From Bacteroidota bacterium (GTDB lineage: Bacteria; Bacteroidota; Ignavibacteria; Ignavibacteriales; Ignavibacteriaceae): a stretch of 37,154 bases of DNA. A model generated the notes under the pieces. That model saw only the letters and a program-made list of their open reading frames with translations, did not search any database and was not told where the DNA came from. The stretch is from assembly GCA_021783875.1 (NCBI GenBank), contig JAJXTM010000004.1:1-37154 (forward strand), in the 5' to 3' direction. Shown piece after piece: positions 1 to 7,759 of this stretch (the stretch's first letter is position 1; each line of letters opens with the position of its first letter). A program made the position numbers and the translations under genes.

Positions 1-1055
1 ATGTTAATTATAATTATGATAATGCTAAGGAAAAGCTAGTATTAAATGTAGAGCAAGTTCAGAAGGTGGATAGTCTAACCCCTGTTTATAAAATGCCGGT
101 AAATATTTTTATCGTTACAGCCAAGCAAAAAATTTATAAGAAAATATGGGTGGACTCTTTAAAGAATACGTTTTCATTTGATTTAAAGGAAAAGCCATTA
201 ATGGTAAATTTTGATGAGGGACATTTATTGCTTGATGAAGTTAATTTCAAAAAATCAACCGAAGAATTATCTTATCAATTAAAAAATGATCCTGATGTCT
301 CCGGTAGAGTTTGGGCTGCGGATCAGTTATCTTTAAAAAATGAAAAGGATGCTGTGCCCGCTCTTGTCGAATCAGCCAAGAATGATAAATTTTGGGGAGT
401 TAGACAAGCCAGTTTATCAGCAACTGGGAAGTTTTATTCACAGAACATTGAAAACGAATTAATCCAGGCATTAAAAGATAAAGACACTAGAGTTGAGTCG
501 GAAGCAATCGATCAATTAAAAAATTATAAAGGAAATCAAAATATTTCTGGTATACTGAAAAAAATCTTCGATGATGAAAAGAATTATTCTATGCGTGCAG
601 CTGCATTAACAACACTTGTTTCTATTGACTCTATAAAAGCAATGCCATATATAAATAAAGCGCTTAATATTGATTCGCATCAAGAAACAATACGTAGTTC
701 AGCGCTTCAAGCTTTGATGAAAGTTGATCCCGGGAAAGGATTTATCGTAGCTGAAAGATTCTTAAAGTACGGGCAACCTGACCCTCTTAGAATAAGAGCT
801 TTAATTTCAATAACGATGTCAAAGGATAACAAAGATGCTGTCCTTAAAATTGTCAGGCAGGGTTTAGAAGATCCCTATTGGCTTATTAGATTGATTGCAG
901 CAGGAGATTTGGGAAGGCTCGGTGACAAATCTGATATTGCATTGTTAGATAATCTTGTAAAAAATGCTAACAATAACTTTATCCTTAGAACAGCGCAAAG
1001 ATCTATTGAAATGATCGAAAATAGGATGAATAAAAAACTAAATACAGATAAATAG
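1..1055 (+). CDS. M1-type aminopeptidase with C-terminal HEAT repeats (5'-partial)
   Basis: The reading frame is open from base 3, so the gene begins before the window; the GTG at 66 in the ORF track is an internal Val, not a start. The first ~80 residues (for example KVDSLTPVYKMPV, then FDEGHLLLDEVNFKKS) resemble the beta-rich segment that follows the catalytic domain in M1 metallopeptidases of Bacteroidota/Chlorobi. The rest is a string of alpha-helical HEAT-like repeats (WAADQLSLKNEKDAVPALVESA; LRIRALISIT; WLIRLIAAGDLGRLGD). The zinc motifs HExxH and GAMEN would lie in the missing N-terminal part, so catalytic competence cannot be judged. The family releases N-terminal amino acids from peptides, which fits the nearby peptide transporter only loosely. 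A strong terminator follows 50 bases after the stop. Confidence 0.75.
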   Translation, partial: VNYNYDNAKEKLVLNVEQVQKVDSLTPVYKMPVNIFIVTAKQKIYKKIWVDSLKNTFSFDLKEKPLMVNFDEGHLLLDEVNFKKSTEELSYQLKNDPDVSGRVWAADQLSLKNEKDAVPALVESAKNDKFWGVRQASLSATGKFYSQNIENELIQALKDKDTRVESEAIDQLKNYKGNQNISGILKKIFDDEKNYSMRAAALTTLVSIDSIKAMPYINKALNIDSHQETIRSSALQALMKVDPGKGFIVAERFLKYGQPDPLRIRALISITMSKDNKDAVLKIVRQGLEDPYWLIRLIAAGDLGRLGDKSDIALLDNLVKNANNNFILRTAQRSIEMIENRMNKKLNTDK

Positions 1056-1103
1056 ATGAAATTTCATAAAAAACTTTTATTTTAAAATGAAAGTTATTTA
1101 GTA

Positions 1104-1137
1104 AAAAAAGCCCCGATTATACGATCGGGGCTTTTTT
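1104..1137. terminator. bidirectional rho-independent terminator
   Basis: A perfect 14-bp stem (AAAAAAGCCCCGAT / ATCGGGGCTTTTTT) encloses a 6-base loop. The A-tract and T-tract make it work on both strands. It sits between the convergent aminopeptidase gene (+) and the surface repeat protein gene (-), whose stop codon starts only 2 bases away, so it probably ends both transcripts. Confidence 0.93.
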
Positions 1138-1138
1138 A

Positions 1139-1618
1139 TCAAAATGACCAGTTTATTATTGGAAAGGCAGGAAATTGCCCGCCCGTTTTTATAATATTTA
1201 AAATTCCTATCTGAAGCCCATATAAACTCTCTGCATAATTCACTAGCCCAAGTTGAAAACCACTTACATGACCTCCGGAATTATACCAGCCGCTTTGAAA
1301 TCCTTTAACATTATTTTTACTAATGTTTAGTAATCCATCTTGCCAACCGACAACATTTCCATCGCTTATATTAGCAAATCCCAATTGAACACCATTAAAA
1401 CCTCCCGAACCAACATCGTTAACAAATCCCCAATCTAATCCTGTCATTGCAATATTCCTACCATATATTAGGTTTATTCTAATTCCTTCTATTGAATTGC
1501 CTTCTGGGAAAATCTGAATAGGATTGAACAAAGCAATGTTGATTGGTTTATATTGAGCTTTGCCTACAGATGGCAAAACAAGAATGATCCAAAGCAACCA
1601 AATGATTTTATTTTTCAT
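1139..1618 (-). CDS. LA_2272-family-like surface repeat protein
   Basis: A 159-residue protein with an N-terminal signal peptide (IIWLLWIILVLPSVGKAQ, cleavage likely after KAQ). The mature part carries repeats of roughly 20 residues built around G-x-Q-x-G-x-x-N: GVQLGFANIS, GWQDGLLNIS, GFQSGWYNSG, GFQLGLVNYA, GLQIGILNII. This pattern matches the 'LA_2272 family surface repeat-containing protein' description, known from Leptospira and Bacteroidota; its function is unknown. The C-terminus ends in an aromatic residue (INWSF), compatible with an outer-membrane or surface location. An AGGAAA motif precedes the ATG on the minus strand. It is transcribed toward the shared terminator and is divergent from the cytochrome gene. 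Confidence 0.7.
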   Translation of the reverse strand: MKNKIIWLLWIILVLPSVGKAQYKPINIALFNPIQIFPEGNSIEGIRINLIYGRNIAMTGLDWGFVNDVGSGGFNGVQLGFANISDGNVVGWQDGLLNISKNNVKGFQSGWYNSGGHVSGFQLGLVNYAESLYGLQIGILNIIKTGGQFPAFPIINWSF

Positions 1619-1677
1619 TTCATTTTCCTTTCATGATTTTATTAAGTTGATGTAATATACAAAAATATTTTGAATGA

Positions 1678-1731
1678 GTCATGTGACATTGTGAAAGTGA
1701 CCTTTTTAATAATTTTATAGGTAAATGTCAC
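1678..1731. promoter_or_regulatory. possible operator: inverted repeats in divergent intergenic region
   Basis: The 171-base gap between the divergent surface-protein and cytochrome genes contains GTCA-TG-TGAC (1678-1687) and a wider inverted pair GTGACATT (1683-1690) / AATGTCAC (1724-1731), with a further GTGAC between them. The GTGAC clustering resembles a transcription-factor site placed to serve both genes. No regulator is assigned and the match could be chance in AT-rich DNA. Confidence 0.3.
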
Positions 1732-1789
1732 TATTATTCTTTATTTTTGAGAACAAAATAATTAATAATTGAAATAACCTAGGTTTAAA

Positions 1790-2206
1790 ATGACAAAGCC
1801 ACAAATTTGGGTAGCAGCTTTTCTTGTAATTTTTCTTTTGCTATTTTTACTTGAAAAATCAACAAACAGAAGTGATATTCAGGAAAAAAGTGCTTCTTCA
1901 TCAGCACCTCAAATGGGGCAATCTACTCAAGCCTCCTCTCCACAAGATTTAATGTCAAGTATCGGATGTACTGGCTGTCATGGAACAGATTTGAAAGGTA
2001 CAAAAATGGCTCCCAATATTCACGGTGTAAAAAAATATTGGACTAGAGATAACCTAATTAATTATTTGCGCAACCCAGTCTCCTTTATGTCCTCTGAACG
2101 TTTTAAAAGCTATAGAATAAAATATGAAGTTATGATGCCATCATTTAATAATATTGATGTGAAAAATCTAGGTAAAATTGCAGATTATCTCTTACAGCTT
2201 CAATAA
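1790..2206 (+). CDS. membrane-anchored mono-haem c-type cytochrome
   Basis: A 138-residue protein. Residues ~7-22 (WVAAFLVIFLLLFLLE) form one N-terminal membrane segment or uncleaved signal anchor, followed by a Ser/Gln/Ala-rich linker. A single haem-binding motif CTGCH (about residues 64-68) starts a class-I cytochrome c domain, and the MMPSF near the C-terminus supplies a plausible axial Met. The domain would face the periplasm and carry single electrons between membrane complexes; its partners cannot be identified because no oxidase or reductase gene is nearby. Its last 7 bases overlap the end of the convergent ABC ATPase gene. Confidence 0.85.
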   Translation: MTKPQIWVAAFLVIFLLLFLLEKSTNRSDIQEKSASSSAPQMGQSTQASSPQDLMSSIGCTGCHGTDLKGTKMAPNIHGVKKYWTRDNLINYLRNPVSFMSSERFKSYRIKYEVMMPSFNNIDVKNLGKIADYLLQLQ

Positions 2207-3000
2207 TTAATTAAATAAATCTCCTGTGAAATTTCTTCATAAGATAAATTGTAATTACTGGCTTTTAATAAAAATTTTGTATACGGATGTCCGGGAGATT
2301 CGAATATTTTATTTACAGAATCTTTTTCAACAATTTCCCCATTATATAATATTATCATATCATCGCATAGATTATTAAGTATTGTTAAGTTATGAGCAAT
2401 GCAAATAATAGTAATCCCAAACTCTGAGTTTATTTGTTTAAGAATTTTGAGCAGGTTTAATTGCGATATGGGGTCTTGAGCAGAAAAAGGTTCATCTAAA
2501 ATTAATAATTCCGGATTTGAAGCAATAATTCTTGCAAGTGCAATTCGCTGCTGTTCTCCTCCGCTTAATTCAAATCCTTTTCGATTTCTTATTGAGACAG
2601 GAATATTTAATAAATGAAATATTCTTTCCTTCTCATTGTCTATTTGTTTATTTTTATATCGAATTCTTAGCGATTCATCTATTATTTTTTCGACGTTTCT
2701 AAGAGGATTTAATATTTCGCCATTATTTTGGAATAGAATTTGAACCGGATAGGGCTTAAGTTTCTGCCATCCATCAGCAAAATTCGAAAAAATCTTTCCT
2801 TCGGTGGGTAAAACTATTCCGGCTATAATTTTAGCTAGAGTAGTTTTTCCGCTTCCCGATTCACCTGCAATACCTAAAATCTTTCCTTTTTCAAGTTCGA
2901 AATTAATTTGTGATAAAATGGTTTTCTTGCGGTACTTATTTTTAACTGAATTTTCAGGTGCAGAATAACCAATATTTTCTAATCTTAATAAAAAGTTCAT
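2200..3000 (-). CDS. oligopeptide/dipeptide ABC transporter ATPase (OppF/DppF type)
   Basis: A 266-residue ABC ATPase with Walker A GESGSGKTT, Q-loop region QILFQNN, signature LSGGEQQRIALARI, Walker B LLILDEPFSA and an H-loop His in CIAHNL. The C-terminal GHPYTKFLLKAS is the short tail typical of OppF/DppF subunits. It would power peptide import together with the neighbouring ATPase and the divergently encoded permeases. Its start overlaps the stop of the upstream ATPase gene by one base (TAATG), indicating translational coupling. The end overlaps the cytochrome gene tail-to-tail. Confidence 0.9.
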   Translation of the reverse strand: MNFLLRLENIGYSAPENSVKNKYRKKTILSQINFELEKGKILGIAGESGSGKTTLAKIIAGIVLPTEGKIFSNFADGWQKLKPYPVQILFQNNGEILNPLRNVEKIIDESLRIRYKNKQIDNEKERIFHLLNIPVSIRNRKGFELSGGEQQRIALARIIASNPELLILDEPFSAQDPISQLNLLKILKQINSEFGITIICIAHNLTILNNLCDDMIILYNGEIVEKDSVNKIFESPGHPYTKFLLKASNYNLSYEEISQEIYLINY

Positions 3001-3737
3001 TATACCAATTCATTTTGAATTTTATTAAAGTCGGCAAATTCAGATCCTTGATCCAATGAAAAATTATCTATTGAAGTAAATTTAGAAATACTTCTGTTTG
3101 CTAAAAAAGCTATTTCGTGACTAGCTTTTTGAGCAAATTTAATGTCATGAGTAACAAGCAAAACAATATTATTTTTTTGGGAAGCAAATTGTCTTATCTT
3201 TAGCAAAAATAAGTTAGCAATTGCTGAGTCAATGCCTGAAGTAGGCTCATCTAAAATTAAAATTTCTGGTTCATTAAGAAGCGCCAAAACAAATCCGATT
3301 CTTTGAGCCATTCCTCCGCTTACTTCATAAGGAAAAAGCCGAGATAAATTAATTTTATCGGGAAGTAAAAAAAATTTTAATAAACTCTCAATATCAACTT
3401 CATTCTTTGAAAAAATTTTAAAATAAAATTCGAATTTTTTTAAAGGATCAAAACTATTGATTGCATCCTGAAAAACATATTTAATGAAATTTTTTCTAAT
3501 AACTAATAATTCTTCATAAGTTATACTTAACAAATCTTTATTGTGAAAAATCACTTTACCGTTTATTGAATAAAATCTTTTATCAAGTAAACAAGTAAGA
3601 GAATTTATTAGAGTTGATTTTCCTGATCCGTTTGGACCGATAATTGTATAAATCCTATTGTTTTCTAATTTGAAATTTATATCCTTTAGTAAGGTTATAT
3701 TGTTTAGTCTAATTTCATTAATTTTAACATTAAGCAT
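3000..3737 (-). CDS. oligopeptide/dipeptide ABC transporter ATPase (OppD/DppD type)
   Basis: A 245-residue ABC ATPase with Walker A GPNGSGKST, signature VSGGMAQRIGF, Walker B ILILDEPTSG and an H-loop (LLVTHD). The signature has the VSGGMAQR form typical of OppD/DppD. It is shorter than the usual ~320 residues and lacks the classical C-terminal cysteine cluster of Opp ATPases. It is first in a two-gene minus-strand operon, divergent from the binding protein and permease genes by 68 bases, so a shared two-way control region is likely. Import of peptides is inferred; substrate is unknown. Confidence 0.88.
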   Translation of the reverse strand: MLNVKINEIRLNNITLLKDINFKLENNRIYTIIGPNGSGKSTLINSLTCLLDKRFYSINGKVIFHNKDLLSITYEELLVIRKNFIKYVFQDAINSFDPLKKFEFYFKIFSKNEVDIESLLKFFLLPDKINLSRLFPYEVSGGMAQRIGFVLALLNEPEILILDEPTSGIDSAIANLFLLKIRQFASQKNNIVLLVTHDIKFAQKASHEIAFLANRSISKFTSIDNFSLDQGSEFADFNKIQNELV

Positions 3738-3805
3738 ACTTGTTCATCAATCATTTGTATTTAAATAACAAAATAATAAATTAAGACGAAAATTATGGAA
3801 TTTTT
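3738..3805. promoter_or_regulatory. divergent promoter region of the peptide transporter
   Basis: This 68-base, very AT-rich gap separates the minus-strand ATPase pair from the plus-strand binding-protein/permease genes, so it must hold the starts of both transcripts unless distal promoters are used. I see no clear operator. Confidence 0.4.
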
Positions 3806-5479
3806 TTGCAAATACTAAAAAAAATTAATTTCTTCGGATATATTGTATTTATTTTACTGATTGTCATTTTACAATCATGCAGTAACAACTTTAATAAGCA
3901 TCCAAATGCAATAATTATAGGAATTTCATCCGATATTGAATCAACAAATCCTTTGTTTTCATATACTGTAAATGAGGGGGATATTTCAGAACTGCTGTAT
4001 ATGAGTTTAATTCAATATAAATGGGATGAAAAAAGCGGGGAATTGATTGATGAACCCATGCTTGCCAAAGATTGGAGTTGGAATAGTGACTCTTCTTCTG
4101 TGACACTTGATTTAAGAAATGACGTATATTGGTCCGATGGAGTCCAATTTACTGCTGAGGATGTAGTTTTTTCATTCGATTTATATTCAGATCCTATAGT
4201 ACAAAGCAGCAGGTACGGAACTTTTAAAACATTTGAAGCCGATACTACACTTCATATTGATATTAATAGAACATTTGAAGTTGAAAGTCCATTTAAATTA
4301 AGAATAAATTTTAAAAAAAATATTCCACCTGACCTAATTGATTTAACTGTACCTTTAATACCAAAACATATTTTTCAAAATATTGATAGAAAAAATTTAA
4401 TTACCATTGAAAAGCAAATCAAACCGGTTACGGATGGTCCATTTTATTTAGCTGAATGGCAAAAAAACCAGGCAATAATATTAAAGTCAAATGAAAGATC
4501 TTTTCTTCATAAACCATCAGGGGCGAAAGAAATTATTTTTAAGGTCGTCCCCGATTACTTATCCCGCATAACACAATTAAGGGAAGGGGAAATTGACTTA
4601 ACAGAAGATATTAAAACAGAAGATTTAAAACAGTTATCAGGTAAAAAATATTTACAATTAATGCCAATAAAAGGCAGGGAATATGATTATTTAGCATGGA
4701 ATAATATCGATCCTGAGTCTTACAAAAAAGATAATAAAATTGTTCCTAATAAAATTTTCGGTGACGAAAAGGTCAGAGAAGCATTAACTTATGCAATAAA
4801 CCGAAATGAAATTCTGCATGAGTTCTTAAAAGACCAGGGAGAACTTGCTGTGGGTCCTATAGCTCCGATTTTTAAAAATGCAATAGACACATTATTAAAA
4901 CCGCTTCAATTTAATCCCAAGAAAGCTGCTAAGATCTTAGCTGATGAAGGCTGGCAAGATATAAACAAAACCGGAGTCTTAGAAAAAAACGGGATGAAAT
5001 TTTCATTTTCCCTTTTTATTCCTTCGGGAAACCCATTGAGAGAATTTGCTGCCACTATCATAAAAAATGATTTAAAAGAAATTGGAGTCGATGTAAAAAT
5101 CGAAACATTAGAACCCCAAGTATTCTTTGAAAGAATGTTTAAACATGAGTTTGATGCTTGGATGGCTGGCTGGTCGGTTGCTATACCCCTTGATATGAAA
5201 TCATACTGGTATTCAGATCTTAAAAAAACTCCGATGAATTTCTCTTGTTATCAAAATAAAAATGCGGATAAAATAATAATGAAAATCGATTCCGAAAAAA
5301 ATAAAAATATAAAAAATCATTTATATAAAGAGTTAGAGCAAATAATATATAAAGACAATCCCGTTACTTTCCTATATTGGATAAATAATAATGTTATGTA
5401 TAATAAAAGAATTAAAGATATCAAAATCTCTCCTCTGGGCGCAGTCTACCACGCCTGGAACTGGACATTAAATAATTAA
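3806..5479 (+). CDS. peptide-binding lipoprotein of ABC transporter (SBP family 5)
   Basis: A 557-residue extracytoplasmic solute-binding protein. It begins with a lipoprotein signal (FILLIVILQSC, lipobox Cys about residue 25), so it is anchored to a membrane. The body has the SBP_bac_5 landmarks: TNPLFSYT near the N-terminus, LRNDVYWSDGVQFTAEDVVFSF, and VREALTYAINRNEI, with FDAWMAGWSV late. It would deliver peptides to the two permeases directly downstream. The start is a TTG; the in-range ATG at 3795 is in another frame and closes quickly. The true substrate (peptide, nickel or other) cannot be read from sequence alone. Confidence 0.9.
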   Translation: MQILKKINFFGYIVFILLIVILQSCSNNFNKHPNAIIIGISSDIESTNPLFSYTVNEGDISELLYMSLIQYKWDEKSGELIDEPMLAKDWSWNSDSSSVTLDLRNDVYWSDGVQFTAEDVVFSFDLYSDPIVQSSRYGTFKTFEADTTLHIDINRTFEVESPFKLRINFKKNIPPDLIDLTVPLIPKHIFQNIDRKNLITIEKQIKPVTDGPFYLAEWQKNQAIILKSNERSFLHKPSGAKEIIFKVVPDYLSRITQLREGEIDLTEDIKTEDLKQLSGKKYLQLMPIKGREYDYLAWNNIDPESYKKDNKIVPNKIFGDEKVREALTYAINRNEILHEFLKDQGELAVGPIAPIFKNAIDTLLKPLQFNPKKAAKILADEGWQDINKTGVLEKNGMKFSFSLFIPSGNPLREFAATIIKNDLKEIGVDVKIETLEPQVFFERMFKHEFDAWMAGWSVAIPLDMKSYWYSDLKKTPMNFSCYQNKNADKIIMKIDSEKNKNIKNHLYKELEQIIYKDNPVTFLYWINNNVMYNKRIKDIKISPLGAVYHAWNWTLNN

Positions 5480-5485
5480 TACTCA

Positions 5486-6472
5486 ATGAAAAAAGAAATT
5501 TTTATTTTATTAATAAAAAGAATTTTTTCTTCAGTATTAGTTTTGTTTTTATTGATAAGTTTTCTTTTCTTTTTGTTAAGGCTATCGCCGGGTGATCCAT
5601 CTTTAAAATATTTCTCTCCTGATCTAAGTCCGCAGCTTGCTGCAAAAATAAGAGAATCATTTAATCTGGATAAATCATTAATTAATCAATATAGCTCTTT
5701 TTTGTTGAATCTTACGAGAGGTAATTTCGGAATATCTTTTACTTATCGGATTCCGGTATTTTCTGTTATAATGGACTTCCTCCCCTTTACCCTATTGTTC
5801 TCAATTACAAGCTTTATAATTCAGCTTGTGCTCGGATTTTTCCTTGCTTCTTTATCGATTAAAAAAATAAATGGAAAACTAGATAAAGCGATCTCCCAAA
5901 TAAGCCTTATTATCTATGCAGCTCCGACTTTTGTTATTGGAGTTTTGCTTGTTTTAATATTTTCGTCATCTTTAAATATTTTACCTTCATCGGGATTATC
6001 CTCTTTTGAAAATAATTCCTATCCCTTAATTCCAAAACTAATGGATAATTTATCTCACCTAATAATGCCGCTAATTACGCTATCATTGGGTGGAACAGCA
6101 GTATTTTATAAATATTTGCGCGATAATTTTGAAAATGTTTATAACCGTACTTTTATTACATATCTGCGCTCATACGGTATTCCGGAAAAGAACATTTATA
6201 AACAAAATGTAATCCCAAATGCAATAAATCCTCTTATTTCAATCGCCGGAGTTGAATTAGGAATTTTATTTAGCGGGGCTTTAATTACTGAAGTAATATT
6301 TGGGCTGCCGGGAATGGGAAGACTCACTATTAATGCCATCCTATCTCGCGACTATCCTCTAATAATTGGAACTACTTTTGTCTCGGGTGTGCTAGTTATT
6401 ATTACGAATCTTGTAGCAGATATCCTAAAGGTAAAGTTGGATAAACGTCTAATAAAGGGACTTCTTAATTAA
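5486..6472 (+). CDS. peptide ABC transporter permease (OppB/DppB type)
   Basis: A 328-residue integral membrane permease with an N-terminal membrane segment, the family motif RLSPGDPS near residue 30, and several further hydrophobic segments. The cytoplasmic EAA-type loop (YLRSYGIPEKNIYKQNVIPNA) contacts the ABC ATPase, followed by ITEVIFGLPGMGRL, typical of OppB/DppB. It begins 6 bases after the binding-protein stop and ends directly against the next permease gene, so it is co-translated with both. Confidence 0.92.
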   Translation: MKKEIFILLIKRIFSSVLVLFLLISFLFFLLRLSPGDPSLKYFSPDLSPQLAAKIRESFNLDKSLINQYSSFLLNLTRGNFGISFTYRIPVFSVIMDFLPFTLLFSITSFIIQLVLGFFLASLSIKKINGKLDKAISQISLIIYAAPTFVIGVLLVLIFSSSLNILPSSGLSSFENNSYPLIPKLMDNLSHLIMPLITLSLGGTAVFYKYLRDNFENVYNRTFITYLRSYGIPEKNIYKQNVIPNAINPLISIAGVELGILFSGALITEVIFGLPGMGRLTINAILSRDYPLIIGTTFVSGVLVIITNLVADILKVKLDKRLIKGLLN

Positions 6473-7759
6473 ATGAAATACAAATTAAAAAATTGGTATT
6501 TGTTAATTGGTATATGCCTCTTTATTATTGTAATAAAATTTGAGATAATACTTAATACGTACTCCCTTATATTTATTGTTTTTGAGTTATTAATTAAGAA
6601 TTATAAAATTGCAGTTTTGCATTTAGATATGCCCTTAATTGATATGTTCGCCTCTTCAATGCTGATAGTTATTATGCCGGCTATAGCATTTTATTTGAGG
6701 CGAAAATTAAAAATATTGGACACAAAAATTAGTATAACTTCTATTTTATTATTAATCCTTTTGATATTTTTCATTTTTGCTCCTTTAATATCAAATGCTA
6801 ACCCTGACTTTCAAAAGAATTTAAATGAAACGCATTTGCTTCCGCCTTTTAGTTCTGTTGAAGTTGTTCATCTTAAGACAAAACAGATAGTCGGGAATAA
6901 TATTCAAAGCAAGTTCTTTGCCCTGAAATCAAAAATAATTAAAAATTCATTTGATGAAAATATTATACTAGCAGACAGTATGCATTTTGGAAATGAAGCT
7001 GATATTTTTGAAAAAGATGGCAAGTTAGCCTTGCCTAAGGATACAATAGCGAATTCATTTGGGAAGCCGGTTATTTCAAGAATGTTTTATCTCCTTGGTA
7101 CGGACGAATTTGGCAGAGATATTTTTTCAAGATTGGTTTTTGGTGCCAGGGTTTCTCTATTTGTAGGATTTGGCTCTGTTTTAATTTCTCTTTCCCTTGG
7201 TTTAATTCTAGGATTTTTATCCGGTTATTTAGGTGGATTTGTGGATTTAATCCTAAGTAGAATAGTGGATATGTTTTTATCGTTCCCTGCAATATTTTTT
7301 GTAATTCTTATTTTAGCTTTTTTTGGTAATTCTCTTTTATCTGTTATTGTCGTTCTTGGATTTTCCGGCTGGATGAGTCTATTCAAAATTGTTAGAAGCG
7401 AAGTAATTTTAATAAAATGCAAAGATTATTTTATTACAGCTAAAATGGTTGGCTTGAAACCAAATAATCTATTAATTAGAGAAATTTTGCCTAATATATT
7501 ATCACCCATTATTGTAAATCTGGTTTTTCAGTTCGGGGCTGTAATTTTGGCTGAAGCTGCGTTGAGCTACCTTGGGCTTGGTATTGGTAATTTATATCCA
7601 TCTTGGGGAGCAATGATTAATTCCGGTCAAAATTATTTAAACCAAGCCTGGTGGATGATATTGTCTCCAGGGCTATGTCTAATTTTAACAATTTATACAG
7701 CAAATGATTTAGGAAGAAAGTTGAACTTATATTTTAATCCGCGATTAAATAATGGTTAA
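6473..7759 (+). CDS. peptide ABC transporter permease (OppC/DppC type), N-terminally extended
   Basis: A 428-residue permease; usual family length is about 290-310. The family core is clear: LLGTDEFGRDIFSRLVFGAR, EAA loop (MVGLKPNNLLIREILPNIL) and LSYLGLGI near the end. The extra length has two parts: ~90 N-terminal residues with about three hydrophobic segments before the usual first membrane helix (ILLLILLIFFIFAPLI), and a longer-than-usual periplasmic segment of ~100 residues between that helix and GTDEFGRD. The ATG follows the previous stop without a gap. The last 8 bases overlap the start of the kinase gene, which ties kinase synthesis to the transporter. Confidence 0.9.
   Translation: MKYKLKNWYLLIGICLFIIVIKFEIILNTYSLIFIVFELLIKNYKIAVLHLDMPLIDMFASSMLIVIMPAIAFYLRRKLKILDTKISITSILLLILLIFFIFAPLISNANPDFQKNLNETHLLPPFSSVEVVHLKTKQIVGNNIQSKFFALKSKIIKNSFDENIILADSMHFGNEADIFEKDGKLALPKDTIANSFGKPVISRMFYLLGTDEFGRDIFSRLVFGARVSLFVGFGSVLISLSLGLILGFLSGYLGGFVDLILSRIVDMFLSFPAIFFVILILAFFGNSLLSVIVVLGFSGWMSLFKIVRSEVILIKCKDYFITAKMVGLKPNNLLIREILPNILSPIIVNLVFQFGAVILAEAALSYLGLGIGNLYPSWGAMINSGQNYLNQAWWMILSPGLCLILTIYTANDLGRKLNLYFNPRLNNG

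Noticed and set aside
66-68. GTG as the start of the HEAT-repeat protein
   Set aside because: The same frame is open to the window edge and upstream residues (KEKLVLNVEQVQ) fit the continuing beta domain, so the gene starts outside.
3796-3810. sigma54-like TGGAATTTTTTTGCA before the binding-protein gene
   Set aside because: GG-GC spacing is 9 rather than 10, the CAC part is missing, and the implied transcript start would fall inside the gene.
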